In this document: piece after piece, positions 37,748 through 43,808 of the stretch
Layout: each line of letters begins with the position of its first letter
Position numbering within the stretch: position 1 is the first letter of the stretch
IMG/VR virus record: IMGVR_UViG_3300032242_001137
Location: 1 to 43,877 of that record
Source of the DNA: a virus
Direction: 5' to 3' (one strand)
Length of the DNA: 43,877 nucleotides
The notes under the pieces: generated by a model
Seen by the model: the letters and a program-made list of their open reading frames with translations, nothing else
Told to the model about the DNA's origin: nothing
Databases searched by the model: none
Made by a program: the position numbers and the translations under genes

Positions 37748-38088
37748 TCAATCTGTTTGACCCCAATCGCGTCTGGACATTTCCGCTACCTAAGTTCACC
37801 CAGGAGAACTTTTCGATGGCTAAGAAAAAGCCCGCCCCCGGCTGCCCGACCCGCACCGCAATCGACGAAATCCTTGCCAACATCGAGATCATCAATACCC
37901 GTCTCGCCCTCTGCGCGAAGTTCGAGGAACTGCGAACGGCCGAGCGAATGCTGCACACCCTCGCCCAGAGCATCAACACGCTGACGGAGAGGGTCGAAGC
38001 CATCGAAGCCACCCTCGCGGCCGAAGAACTTGACGAAGACGACGCGCCCGTGACCCGCACATGGCAGCAGTGGCTGGAGGGCAAATGA
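37744..38088 (+). CDS. Coiled-coil protein coupled to csrA, unknown
   Basis: 114 residues from ATG 37744, ATGA overlap with csrA; an internal ATG at 37816 would give 90 residues. Residues 40-95 form an amphipathic helix (ILANIEIINTRLALCAKFEE; then QSINTLTERVEAIEATL), and the C-terminus ends DAPVTRTWQQWLEGK. No known family. Coupling to csrA suggests common expression. Confidence 0.65.
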   Translation: MINLFDPNRVWTFPLPKFTQENFSMAKKKPAPGCPTRTAIDEILANIEIINTRLALCAKFEELRTAERMLHTLAQSINTLTERVEAIEATLAAEELDEDDAPVTRTWQQWLEGK

Positions 38089-38189
38089 TCGACTCAGCAC
38101 TTCACATTTGGGCGTCGGTCGCCACGATTTTGATCTTGGCGGGGGCGATTTGTTACCTGTCGCTGCTGCCGTACATGACGAGGGATTGA
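38085..38189 (+). CDS. 34-residue membrane peptide
   Basis: ATG 38085 overlaps the previous stop by ATGA. The product is essentially one transmembrane helix: HIWASVATILILAGAICYLS near residues 7-26, then LLPYMTRD. It fits a tiny inner-membrane protein and is too short for most gene finders. Function unknown; holin-like or signalling roles are guesses. Confidence 0.55.
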   Translation: MIDSALHIWASVATILILAGAICYLSLLPYMTRD

Positions 38190-38191
38190 TC

Positions 38192-38386
38192 GTGAGCCTG
38201 TGCGTGATCACAAGCCGGAAGGTATGGAGGCCGTGGCCGAAACTTCGGTGGGTCGCTCGCAAACAATATCGAACGATTCGCCGCAAAGACGGCACAGAGA
38301 CGACGGTATGGTTCGACGCTGAAGACTACGAATTCGTATGGCCGTGGATGAAGTGCCAGGGGATAGGGATTCACAAAGGAGCGTGA
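38192..38386 (+). CDS. 64-residue basic protein, unknown
   Basis: From GTG 38192, two bases after the membrane peptide stop, to TGA 38384-38386. Trp- and Arg-rich (RKVWRPWPKLRWVARKQYRT), then a strand-turn KDGTETTVWFDAEDYEFVW. It may bind nucleic acid. Last codon overlaps the next gene's start. Confidence 0.55.
   Translation: MSLCVITSRKVWRPWPKLRWVARKQYRTIRRKDGTETTVWFDAEDYEFVWPWMKCQGIGIHKGA
38371..38386 (+). promoter_or_regulatory. Weak hairpin with AAAGGAGC loop before the nuclease gene
   Basis: TCAC (38371-38374) and GTGA (38383-38386) can pair, exposing AAAGGAGC as an eight-base loop with the Shine-Dalgarno in it. Only four pairs, two of them A-T, so it is marginal as a structure. Confidence 0.3.
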
Positions 38387-38880
38387 TGAACTCCGCGAAA
38401 GTAAAGCGAATTATTCGGCTGGCAAGGAAGCTGGCAGCGGTCGTTGATGGGGGCGGTTGTCCTCTCCAGCGTGCCGGCAGGAAGTGGGAGAAGAAGTTCG
38501 TAAGGCTCGCAGCCGGTTTTGGTTTCACGGTTTCAGAGCCTCCTGCTGGACGTGCCTATGACATCGTCGTTGACGGCCTGCGGGTTCAGTGCAAGCAGAG
38601 GAAAACGCTTGCGGGTGGGTGGATCAACATATGCCTTCACGCGAGGTCGTCTCGAGGAAGCAGCAAAGAAGCGTATTTGCTGAACGAGTTCGAGGTGCTT
38701 GCGCTGCGGTGTGACGGAATCGTTTACATCATCCCGTCGTGGGCGCTCGAGTCTGGAGACGGGATCACGATGAAGAACAGGTTTCGCCCAAGCGACTACA
38801 CCACATTCATCAATAACTGGGACGTGTTTCGTGGCGAAGGCGTCCAACGCATGGCAACACAGAAGAAGTTCTGGGCATGA
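38386..38880 (+). CDS. PD-(D/E)XK-like nuclease candidate
   Basis: 164 residues from ATG 38386 with AAAGGAG upstream. After a basic N-terminus (KVKRIIRLARKL), an AGRKWEKKFVRLAAGFGF helix is followed by AYDIVVDGLRVQCKQRK: an Asp, then a strand with Q-x-K, the restriction-endonuclease core. Such proteins act as resolvases or repair nucleases in phages. The fold call is from the motif only. Confidence 0.6.
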   Translation: MNSAKVKRIIRLARKLAAVVDGGGCPLQRAGRKWEKKFVRLAAGFGFTVSEPPAGRAYDIVVDGLRVQCKQRKTLAGGWINICLHARSSRGSSKEAYLLNEFEVLALRCDGIVYIIPSWALESGDGITMKNRFRPSDYTTFINNWDVFRGEGVQRMATQKKFWA

Positions 38881-39005
38881 CCACCTACTGCAACCGCTGC
38901 AACGAGAAGAAGACCAGCAACGGCCCGTGCCCGAAGTGCGGGTGCCCCGAGTTCAGGATTGAGAATCACGAAAGGAGCCGAGATGCCAATCAAAAAAGGC
39001 TATAG
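38877..39005 (+). CDS. 42-residue zinc-ribbon protein
   Basis: ATGA overlap with the nuclease gene. The translation has CNRC (5-8) and CPKCGC (18-23) pairs, so one zinc ribbon, followed by a charged tail. It overlaps the start of the next gene by 23 bases in another frame. Confidence 0.6.
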   Translation: MTTYCNRCNEKKTSNGPCPKCGCPEFRIENHERSRDANQKRL

Positions 39006-39126
39006 CCAACAGACAATTAGCAGCAACATCAAGACCGAGATGCAGGCGGGTCGTCCGCATAAGCAGGCCGTTGCGATAGCACTTGACATCGCCAAGAAGG
39101 CGAAGGCGAAGGCGAAGAAGAAGTGA
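38983..39126 (+). CDS. 47-residue small conserved phage protein (QAVAIAL type)
   Basis: From ATG 38983 with AAAGGAG upstream to TGA 39124-39126. MPIKKGYSQQTISSN and GRPHKQAVAIALDIAKKAKA are hallmarks of a very common small phage protein of unknown function that occurs in many unrelated tailed phages. Strongly basic C-terminus of Lys-Ala repeats. Confidence 0.75.
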   Translation: MPIKKGYSQQTISSNIKTEMQAGRPHKQAVAIALDIAKKAKAKAKKK

Positions 39127-39129
39127 ACT

Positions 39130-39730
39130 ATGAAAGTTCTTGTTGCGTGCGAATTTAGCGGCACAGTTAGAGATGCGTTCGTCGCTCTCGGGCATGACGC
39201 TATGTCGTGCGACCTCCTTCCGACCGACAAGGGTGGCCCTCATTACCAAGGTGACATCCGAGATGTCTTGCACTACCCGTGGGACTTAATGATCGCCCAC
39301 CCGCCATGCACGAACTTGTCGGTAAGCGGCGCGGCGCACTTCGCCAAGAAAAAGTGGGGGGGGGCAGCAGGCTTCTGCCTCGTTCTTCATGCTCCTCGCC
39401 AAGGCCGACATACCGATGATCGCTGTCGAGAATCCCGTGTGCATCATGTCGTCGCTTTGGCGCAAACCAGATCAGATCATTCAGCCGTGGCAGTTCGGGC
39501 ACGGCGAAACAAAAGCGACTTGTCTATGGCTCAAGAACCTTCCGAAGCTGACGCCGACGAATGTTGTTTCAGGACGAGAGCAGCGGCTTCATTGGCTGCC
39601 TCCGTCGCCAGACAGGTGGAAGATACGCAGCCTCACATTCAGCGGCATCGCCAAGGCTATGGCCGAGCAATGGGGCGGTGTTGTATCGCCAAAGCTACTA
39701 ACGGAGACACAACTTGACAAGGAAGCGTGA
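39130..39730 (+). CDS. C5-cytosine methyltransferase-like protein, frame broken at a G9 run
   Basis: The N-terminal half from ATG 39130 has MKVLVACEFSGTVRDAF (cofactor loop) and AHPPCTNLSVSG (the PPC catalytic motif). The C-terminal half is in another frame, 39389-39730, with MIAVENPVCIMSS (ENP motif) and QPWQFGHGETKATCLWLK. The frames separate exactly at a run of nine G (39356-39364). With eight G the frame would read through KKKWGGQQASASFFML and give about 200 residues, a normal protein of this phage family. This could be sequencing or assembly error, a phase-variable tract, or a real mutation. As written it would make a truncated, scrambled product of 195 residues. Confidence 0.75.
39356..39364 (+). 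repeat. Homopolymer run of nine G in the methyltransferase-like gene
   Basis: Nine G in a row, the point where the two halves of the gene change frame. Such runs are prone both to sequencing error and to replication slippage. Confidence 0.95.
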
Positions 39731-40388
39731 ACGCCAAGCCAAGAAGAAGCCCGCCCCGCCGGCCCCGCCGGAGGGCTACGCCGCCAGGACAAAAGCCCAG
39801 GCCCACGCACTCGAGGTGATCGCCAAGAGCACGATCACGTTCATCCTCGGCCCCGCCGGCACGGGAAAAACACACCTCGCCTCGGGCTACGCCGTCCAGC
39901 AACTGATCGACGGTCGCGTCGAGAACATCGTGATCACTCGCCCGTCGGTAGCGACGGAGCAGTTGGGCTACCTCCCCGGCTCGGCCGAGGAGAAAGTCGG
40001 GCCATACCTCGTCCCGTTCTTCGACGCGCTTGAGCGGATCGCCGGCAAGCGAGGCCATACCCGCGACCGCATCTCTGCCGCGGTGAAGATCGCGCCGCTC
40101 GCATATCTGCGCGGCAGGACGTTCAACAAGTCGGTGATGATTTTTGATGAAGCACAGAATGCGACGTTCGGGCAACTCAAGCTATTTATCACCCGCCTGG
40201 GCCAAGGCAGCCAGATCATCATCACAGGCGATGCCGACCAGTCAGACCTTCCCAGGAGCGAGCGTCGTCTCATCGACGTGATGCAGCGGCTGTCGGGACT
40301 GAAGGGCGTCGGAGTCGTCGAGTTCAAAGGTTCCGACATCGTGCGGAACCCGATCATCGAAGGCGTCCTGCGGGAGTTGGAGAAATGA
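39714..40388 (+). CDS. phoH: PhoH-like P-loop ATPase
   Basis: 224 residues from TTG 39714. Walker A GPAGTGKTH near 46-54, a ITRPSV motif near 75-80, Walker B VMIFDEAQN near 142-150, and ITGDADQSDLP near 172-182 all match PhoH. In bacteria and phages PhoH proteins are predicted ATPase/RNA helicase-type; often seen in marine phages. An N-terminal basic Ala/Pro-rich tail of 20 residues precedes the domain. It overlaps the preceding methyltransferase-like gene by 17 bases. Confidence 0.9.
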   Translation: MTRKRERQAKKKPAPPAPPEGYAARTKAQAHALEVIAKSTITFILGPAGTGKTHLASGYAVQQLIDGRVENIVITRPSVATEQLGYLPGSAEEKVGPYLVPFFDALERIAGKRGHTRDRISAAVKIAPLAYLRGRTFNKSVMIFDEAQNATFGQLKLFITRLGQGSQIIITGDADQSDLPRSERRLIDVMQRLSGLKGVGVVEFKGSDIVRNPIIEGVLRELEK

Positions 40389-40990
40389 TAGACGAAACCA
40401 CTACGGCTCAACGGTCTGGTTTGACGCACATCTCCTCAATGATGGCCGTCTGCGGGAAACCGCAAAGCACTATAGATGTCGATTCTGTGGTCGGAGAGCC
40501 GCCGTGGAAATGGCACGCCTTCGTGACGTGCAAGCATCAAAACACGCGAGTTCGCTTAAAGCGTTTTGAAACAGGCGACAGAGCTTGCAAGCAGTGCATC
40601 GATTGCGGGAGAAGAGTTGGTCAATGGGTTGCGAAAACAAACATTGTTGAAGTTTTCGACGAAGAGTTTTTGAAAAACATGGCCGCCGATTATGACGATG
40701 CCCAAAACAAGTTTTTTGTTCGGCGCGAGTTTGCGCAGCAGCAATCAAAGCAAGATCAAAACAAGCTCTGGTGGGATGTTTACAACAAGTACCTGAAGAC
40801 AGCCGTCTGGGCAGTAAAGCGAGAGAAAGTATTAGAGCGGTGCGGCAGCGTGTGCGAATGCTGCGGTCAACGCAAAGCCACCCAAGTGCATCACTTGGAA
40901 TATCCGCAAGTGTTTGGATACGAACCGCTTTGGACTCTTCGCGGCATCTGCGTCCCGTGCCACAAAATCATTCACCCCCACATGAAATAG
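40385..40990 (+). CDS. HNH endonuclease with zinc fingers
   Basis: 201 residues, ATGA overlap with phoH. An N-terminal treble-clef-like zinc site (CKHQ...CKQCIDCG near 49-75) is followed by a helical linker and a C-terminal HNH domain: CECCGQRKATQVHHLEY, then CVPCHKIIHPH, with the His-His catalytic pair and four Cys for structural zinc. It may be a free-standing (homing-type) nuclease or a packaging or host-DNA nuclease. Its codon use is A/T-richer than neighbours, suggesting recent acquisition. Confidence 0.8.
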   Translation: MIDETTTAQRSGLTHISSMMAVCGKPQSTIDVDSVVGEPPWKWHAFVTCKHQNTRVRLKRFETGDRACKQCIDCGRRVGQWVAKTNIVEVFDEEFLKNMAADYDDAQNKFFVRREFAQQQSKQDQNKLWWDVYNKYLKTAVWAVKREKVLERCGSVCECCGQRKATQVHHLEYPQVFGYEPLWTLRGICVPCHKIIHPHMK

Positions 40991-40991
40991 C

Positions 40992-41399
40992 ATGGAACTG
41001 TTTGTCCTGCCGTCGGCTCGTCTTCGACTGAGCGAAAGAAACTTCATAGCCGATCATCTCACTCGGCCGGGGAGCGACTTCCAGAAGATGCTGCTCAGTG
41101 GCACTCCACCCGGCACCATTGCCATCTGCCTAGATCAAGGCGAGATCATCGGGTGGGCGCGAACGGAACTCTGGCGTGAGATGCCGACGCTCGAGGCGTT
41201 CGTCTCGCCTGCGTACCGCCGCCGCGGCGTGGCTACGCTCTGCGCCGCCGGCCTGCGGACGCAGGGCGTCTTCAGAGACTACGAATTCGTCGCGGTCTTT
41301 AGAATGCCGATGGCAACGCTTGCTAAACGCCTTGGCCTGCTGTTCGCCGCATTTGACCGCGCCCCCGACGGGTCGTGGGTGGAGGGCAGATTTCATTGA
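40992..41399 (+). CDS. GNAT-family acetyltransferase-like protein
   Basis: 135 residues, one base after the HNH stop. GEIIGWARTELWREMPTLEA and VSPAYRRRGVATLCAAGL are the beta4-helix3 acetyl-CoA binding signature (RRRGxA). GNAT proteins in phages are rare and may modify host proteins or small molecules. Substrate unknown. Confidence 0.75.
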   Translation: MELFVLPSARLRLSERNFIADHLTRPGSDFQKMLLSGTPPGTIAICLDQGEIIGWARTELWREMPTLEAFVSPAYRRRGVATLCAAGLRTQGVFRDYEFVAVFRMPMATLAKRLGLLFAAFDRAPDGSWVEGRFH

Positions 41400-41623
41400 C
41401 TCCTGAAGAACATATCGCCATCGCGAACGCGACGATCCAAGTGGATCGGATGCTCCAGACAACCATCCCGATGGTCGAAGTCTTAGCCAAGGCCGCCACC
41501 GAGGTAGAGGCTACGGGATTGGCGATGGCGGCGTGGTTTATGCGGGACAGCATGATTGTTTATGCCGCCGAAATGAAGCGATTTCTTGAGAGTTTGGACG
41601 AAGACGATGGGCTTGACGACTAG
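41396..41623 (+). CDS. 75-residue helical protein, unknown
   Basis: TTG 41396 overlaps the previous stop as TTGA, with GGAGGG upstream; a GTG at 41375 is the alternative. The start TPEEHIAIANATIQVDRML is helical, then MVEVLAKAATEVEATGLAMA and an acidic end ESLDEDDGLDD. It resembles a small four-helix or coiled-coil protein. No known function. Confidence 0.55.
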   Translation: MTPEEHIAIANATIQVDRMLQTTIPMVEVLAKAATEVEATGLAMAAWFMRDSMIVYAAEMKRFLESLDEDDGLDD

Positions 41624-41681
41624 ACTACCGAGCCAGATAATGCCGCCGTTCGGTTCCACTTTTTCATGGAGGATAGTGCTT

Positions 41682-41990
41682 ATGCGTTTTCTTGTTTGTG
41701 CCCTTGGCTTGTTCATGTTCGCCGCCTCGGCTCGCGCCGAAAACGTCGTCGTGACGACGACGACCGTTGTCAGCGCCCAAGACCAGGCCGAGGCGTGTGC
41801 CCGCACGGGGCGTCTGACCCATTGCCGCGTGCTCCACGGCCGCCGGGAAGGCATAGGCTTCTCTACTGTCAGCCCGCTTCAGGCAGAGAAGTCGGCGTGT
41901 TTCTACGGTCGGTATCGCATTGTCGAGCGTGGCTACGCATGGTCGCCGATTCGCCGTGGCTGGTTTGCCGTCATCCGCTACGCCGACTGA
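41682..41990 (+). CDS. Secreted protein with signal peptide, planctomycete-like family
   Basis: 102 residues from ATG 41682 with GGAGG upstream. A clean Sec signal peptide (MRFLVCALGLFMFAASARA, cleavage after ARA) exports the chain. The mature part has three Cys (AEACARTGRLTHC, then SACFYGRYRIVERGYAW) and ends IRRGWFAVIRYAD. I recall similar small exported proteins in planctomycete genomes and their phages, so it may act on the host envelope or be carried with the virion. A strong terminator follows. Confidence 0.65.
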   Translation: MRFLVCALGLFMFAASARAENVVVTTTTVVSAQDQAEACARTGRLTHCRVLHGRREGIGFSTVSPLQAEKSACFYGRYRIVERGYAWSPIRRGWFAVIRYAD

Positions 41991-42003
41991 TCTTTTTGGT
42001 GGG

Positions 42004-42045
42004 CCGGGGGTGGCGTATCTGCCGGAGCGCCGCCCCCGGTTTTTT
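42004..42045 (+). terminator. Strong Rho-independent terminator
   Basis: CCGGGGG (42004-42010) and CCCCCGG (42033-42039) pair, with GGCG (42012-42015) and CGCC (42028-42031) inside, followed by six T at 42040-42045. It ends the transcript containing the accessory genes. The next gene's ATG follows only four bases later. Confidence 0.85.
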
Positions 42046-42048
42046 CTT

Positions 42049-42270
42049 ATGAGCAACGACTTCATACGGATTGAGTTTGTCGGCGGGCCTCTTGATGGTG
42101 CGATCAGACCGATTCACCGAGGTTGCATCGAAGTGCCGCTGGCGTCTGGGGCATTCCTGCACGTTTATCGTCGAGACGAAATCTACATTGGCTACGCCGT
42201 GAAACAGATCATGCGGCACAGCGTGGTCAAAGCAACCTGGGGGAAGAAGAATGACAATTGCGGAAGTTGA
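42049..42270 (+). CDS. 73-residue protein beginning directly after the terminator
   Basis: ATG 42049 (MSNDFIRIEFVGGPLDGAI) is the natural-looking start, with the RIEFxGGPLDG motif I recall from small phage/bacterial proteins. There is no Shine-Dalgarno; the U-tract of the terminator stops four bases before. The gene would have to be read from terminator read-through or as a near leaderless RNA. The C-terminus is basic. Overlaps the next gene by 20 bases. Confidence 0.6.
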   Translation: MSNDFIRIEFVGGPLDGAIRPIHRGCIEVPLASGAFLHVYRRDEIYIGYAVKQIMRHSVVKATWGKKNDNCGS

Positions 42271-42409
42271 CGAGCAGGCGGCGAAGATCGCCGAACTCGA
42301 GTCGCAGCTTGAGCGGCAGATCAAGAAGGCCGCCTACTGGCAAGAACTCTGCGAGACGCTTCGCCTGCGGGCGCAGTCGCTGGCCCACGAACTGGATCAG
42401 ATGCGATGA
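42251..42409 (+). CDS. 52-residue coiled-coil peptide
   Basis: ATG 42251, GAAGAAG upstream. The chain is one amphipathic helix: VDEQAAKIAELESQLERQIK, then AAYWQELCETLRLRAQSLAH. Stop overlaps the next ATG by ATGA. Probably a dimeric coiled coil; function unknown. Confidence 0.6.
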   Translation: MTIAEVDEQAAKIAELESQLERQIKKAAYWQELCETLRLRAQSLAHELDQMR

Positions 42410-42852
42410 ACGACTACCCCACCACCCTCCGCGTGATCGCGTCTTACAAGGCAGGCGAAGACCTCGCCGAACGACTTGCTACGGCGGTCGCCGTGCAGCA
42501 GTCGATGTCAGTGGCACTGCGCAAGGCCGCAGACGAGATTGAGCGGCTTGAGGCTCTTCGCGTTGAGGATGGTAAACAGATGAGCGCATTGATCGCCGAG
42601 TGCCAAGAGATGAAAGACAGGCTTGTGGACGGCGATGATGTCAAGATTTCTTGCAAAAAAACTGACGACGCCCCCGACTCATATGCGAAAAGCGACGAAA
42701 AACATGGCGTTGTCGGTATTAATCGGGTAACCCTCGCCGCAGATGAGCGTGAGGCGATTGACGGCATGGCCTGTTATTTCGACGCGCGAGCGAGCCTGAC
42801 GATGCAGTCGTGGGGGTCGCTGCTTCGGATACTTCTAGAGCGACTGAAATGA
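42406..42852 (+). CDS. Protein with EREAI...LLERL C-terminal module 1
   Basis: 148 residues. N-terminal helical part (TTLRVIASYKAGEDLAERLA, then SVALRKAADEIERLEAL), acidic middle, and C-terminal module LAADEREAIDGMACYFDARA followed by SWGSLLRILLERLK. The same module, an (E/A)ER(E/D)AI helix and an LRxLLER(L/T) helix, ends the proteins at 42849, 43052 and 43602. ATGA overlaps at both ends. Function unknown. Confidence 0.65.
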   Translation: MNDYPTTLRVIASYKAGEDLAERLATAVAVQQSMSVALRKAADEIERLEALRVEDGKQMSALIAECQEMKDRLVDGDDVKISCKKTDDAPDSYAKSDEKHGVVGINRVTLAADEREAIDGMACYFDARASLTMQSWGSLLRILLERLK

Positions 42853-43055
42853 CCGACCTACTTATACGGCTCCGCGTCATGGCTCGTCTCACTGGTCGCG
42901 ACGACGATGCTGACACTGCCGCTGAAGCAGCACGCGAGATAGAGCGTCTGCGTCTCACCGACGCGGAGCGGGATGCGATTAAATGGTGCATCGAACAGTG
43001 GGCTGGGATTAATCGATCAACCACCCTTCGCAACCTGTTGGAGAGAACCAAGTGA
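42849..43055 (+). CDS. Protein with EREAI...LLERL C-terminal module 2
   Basis: 68 residues from ATG 42849. TAAEAAREIERLRLTDAERD is a helix leading into the shared module, whose end is TTLRNLLERTK. A 20-base stretch at 42954-42973 coding LTDAERD is identical to 43277-43296. Stop overlaps the next GTG. It looks like the minimal module with a short N-terminus. Confidence 0.65.
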   Translation: MTDLLIRLRVMARLTGRDDDADTAAEAAREIERLRLTDAERDAIKWCIEQWAGINRSTTLRNLLERTK

Positions 43056-43151
43056 GAATCGACCCCGACGAGTGCCGAGACCCAGACCTCCTTGCCGCAG
43101 AGGTGCGGCGATTGCAGGCCGTAATCGCAGCAGGCGAGCCAACGCTCACCG
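43051..43151 (+). repeat. 101-bp direct repeat, copy 1 (paralogous gene starts)
   Basis: Copy 1 (43051-43151) and copy 2 (43601-43701) share 93 of 101 bases, ending at AACGCTCACCG. It encodes the same N-terminal 33 residues of the genes at 43052 and 43602. Confidence 0.9.
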
Positions 43152-43393
43152 ACAACGATCCAGTGGCGTGGGCGGTGGTGTACCCAAACTACTTGGAGCC
43201 GTATGAATACGAAAGTGACGCTCGTGAATCCGCTTCTGACGATCAAGAGGTCATCCCGCTCTACCGCTCGCCGACCCTCACCGACGCGGAGCGGGAGGCG
43301 ATTGAGTTTTTTGACGCGATCCACAACGAAGGCTACGGAATTTTTGCGAAACACACAGCCACCCTCCGCACATTACTGGAGAGACTGACATGA
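43052..43393 (+). CDS. Protein with EREAI...LLERL C-terminal module 3 and an inserted domain
   Basis: 113 residues from GTG 43052. The first 33 residues (MRIDPDECRDPDLLAAEVRR, then VIAAGEPTLT) are nearly the same as in the protein at 43602. Between two PTLT motifs lies a 44-residue insert DNDPVAWAVVYPNYLEPY...EVIPLYRSPTLT, a W-A-V...VPLYR domain I recall from other phage proteins, before the module EREAIEFF...TLRTLLERLT. No known function. Confidence 0.65.
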   Translation: MRIDPDECRDPDLLAAEVRRLQAVIAAGEPTLTDNDPVAWAVVYPNYLEPYEYESDARESASDDQEVIPLYRSPTLTDAEREAIEFFDAIHNEGYGIFAKHTATLRTLLERLT

Positions 43394-43605
43394 CTGACAC
43401 TGATGCTCTGACAATACAGCCGATGCTTCACGGCGAGGTCTACAAGATTCCGCACCGCATCAACGGGACGGTAGATGGAAAAATTGTAACCCTGCGTATG
43501 GAGACAGAAGATGACGCCCGTGCCATGCACGGCATCATCCGCGATGTGTGCTTTGGGATCGCAGATGTTGTTCGCGTGATGACACCGACGGAGAGGATGA
43601 AGTGA
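43390..43605 (+). CDS. 71-residue protein between two repeat genes, unknown
   Basis: ATGA overlap with the previous gene and GTGA overlap with the next. It lacks the LLERL module: MTDTDALTIQPMLHGEVYKI, then GTVDGKIVTLRMETEDDARA and a C-terminus ADVVRVMTPTERMK. Strand-helix pattern; no recognised family. Confidence 0.55.
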   Translation: MTDTDALTIQPMLHGEVYKIPHRINGTVDGKIVTLRMETEDDARAMHGIIRDVCFGIADVVRVMTPTERMK

Positions 43606-43701
43606 GAATCGATCCCGACGAGTACCGCGACCCAGAACTCCTCGCCGCAGAGGTGCGGCGATTGCGAACCGTAATCGCAGCAGGCGAGCCAACGCTCACC
43701 G
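43601..43701 (+). repeat. 101-bp direct repeat, copy 2
   Basis: See copy 1 at 43051-43151: 93 of 101 bases are the same. The two copies flank the gene at 43390. Confidence 0.9.
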
Positions 43702-43808
43702 CAGAGGAGCGGGAAGCGATTCAAAAAGCATTGAAGTGGGCATTGAATCTGCGTGACACAGGCGTCACTGCCGATTCCCTGCGTTCTATTTTGGAGAGAC
43801 TGACGTGA
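43602..43808 (+). CDS. Protein with EREAI...LLERL C-terminal module 4
   Basis: 68 residues from GTG 43602. N-terminal 33 residues as in 43052 (29 of 33 identical), then directly PTLTAEEREAIQKALKWALN and TADSLRSILERLT. It is 43052 without the 44-residue insert. Stop overlaps the next GTG. Confidence 0.65.
   Translation: MRIDPDEYRDPELLAAEVRRLRTVIAAGEPTLTAEEREAIQKALKWALNLRDTGVTADSLRSILERLT

Noticed and set aside
43051-43701. Insertion-sequence ends because of two near-identical 101-bp blocks
   Set aside because: Repeats are direct, contain gene starts and have no transposase or terminal inverted repeats.
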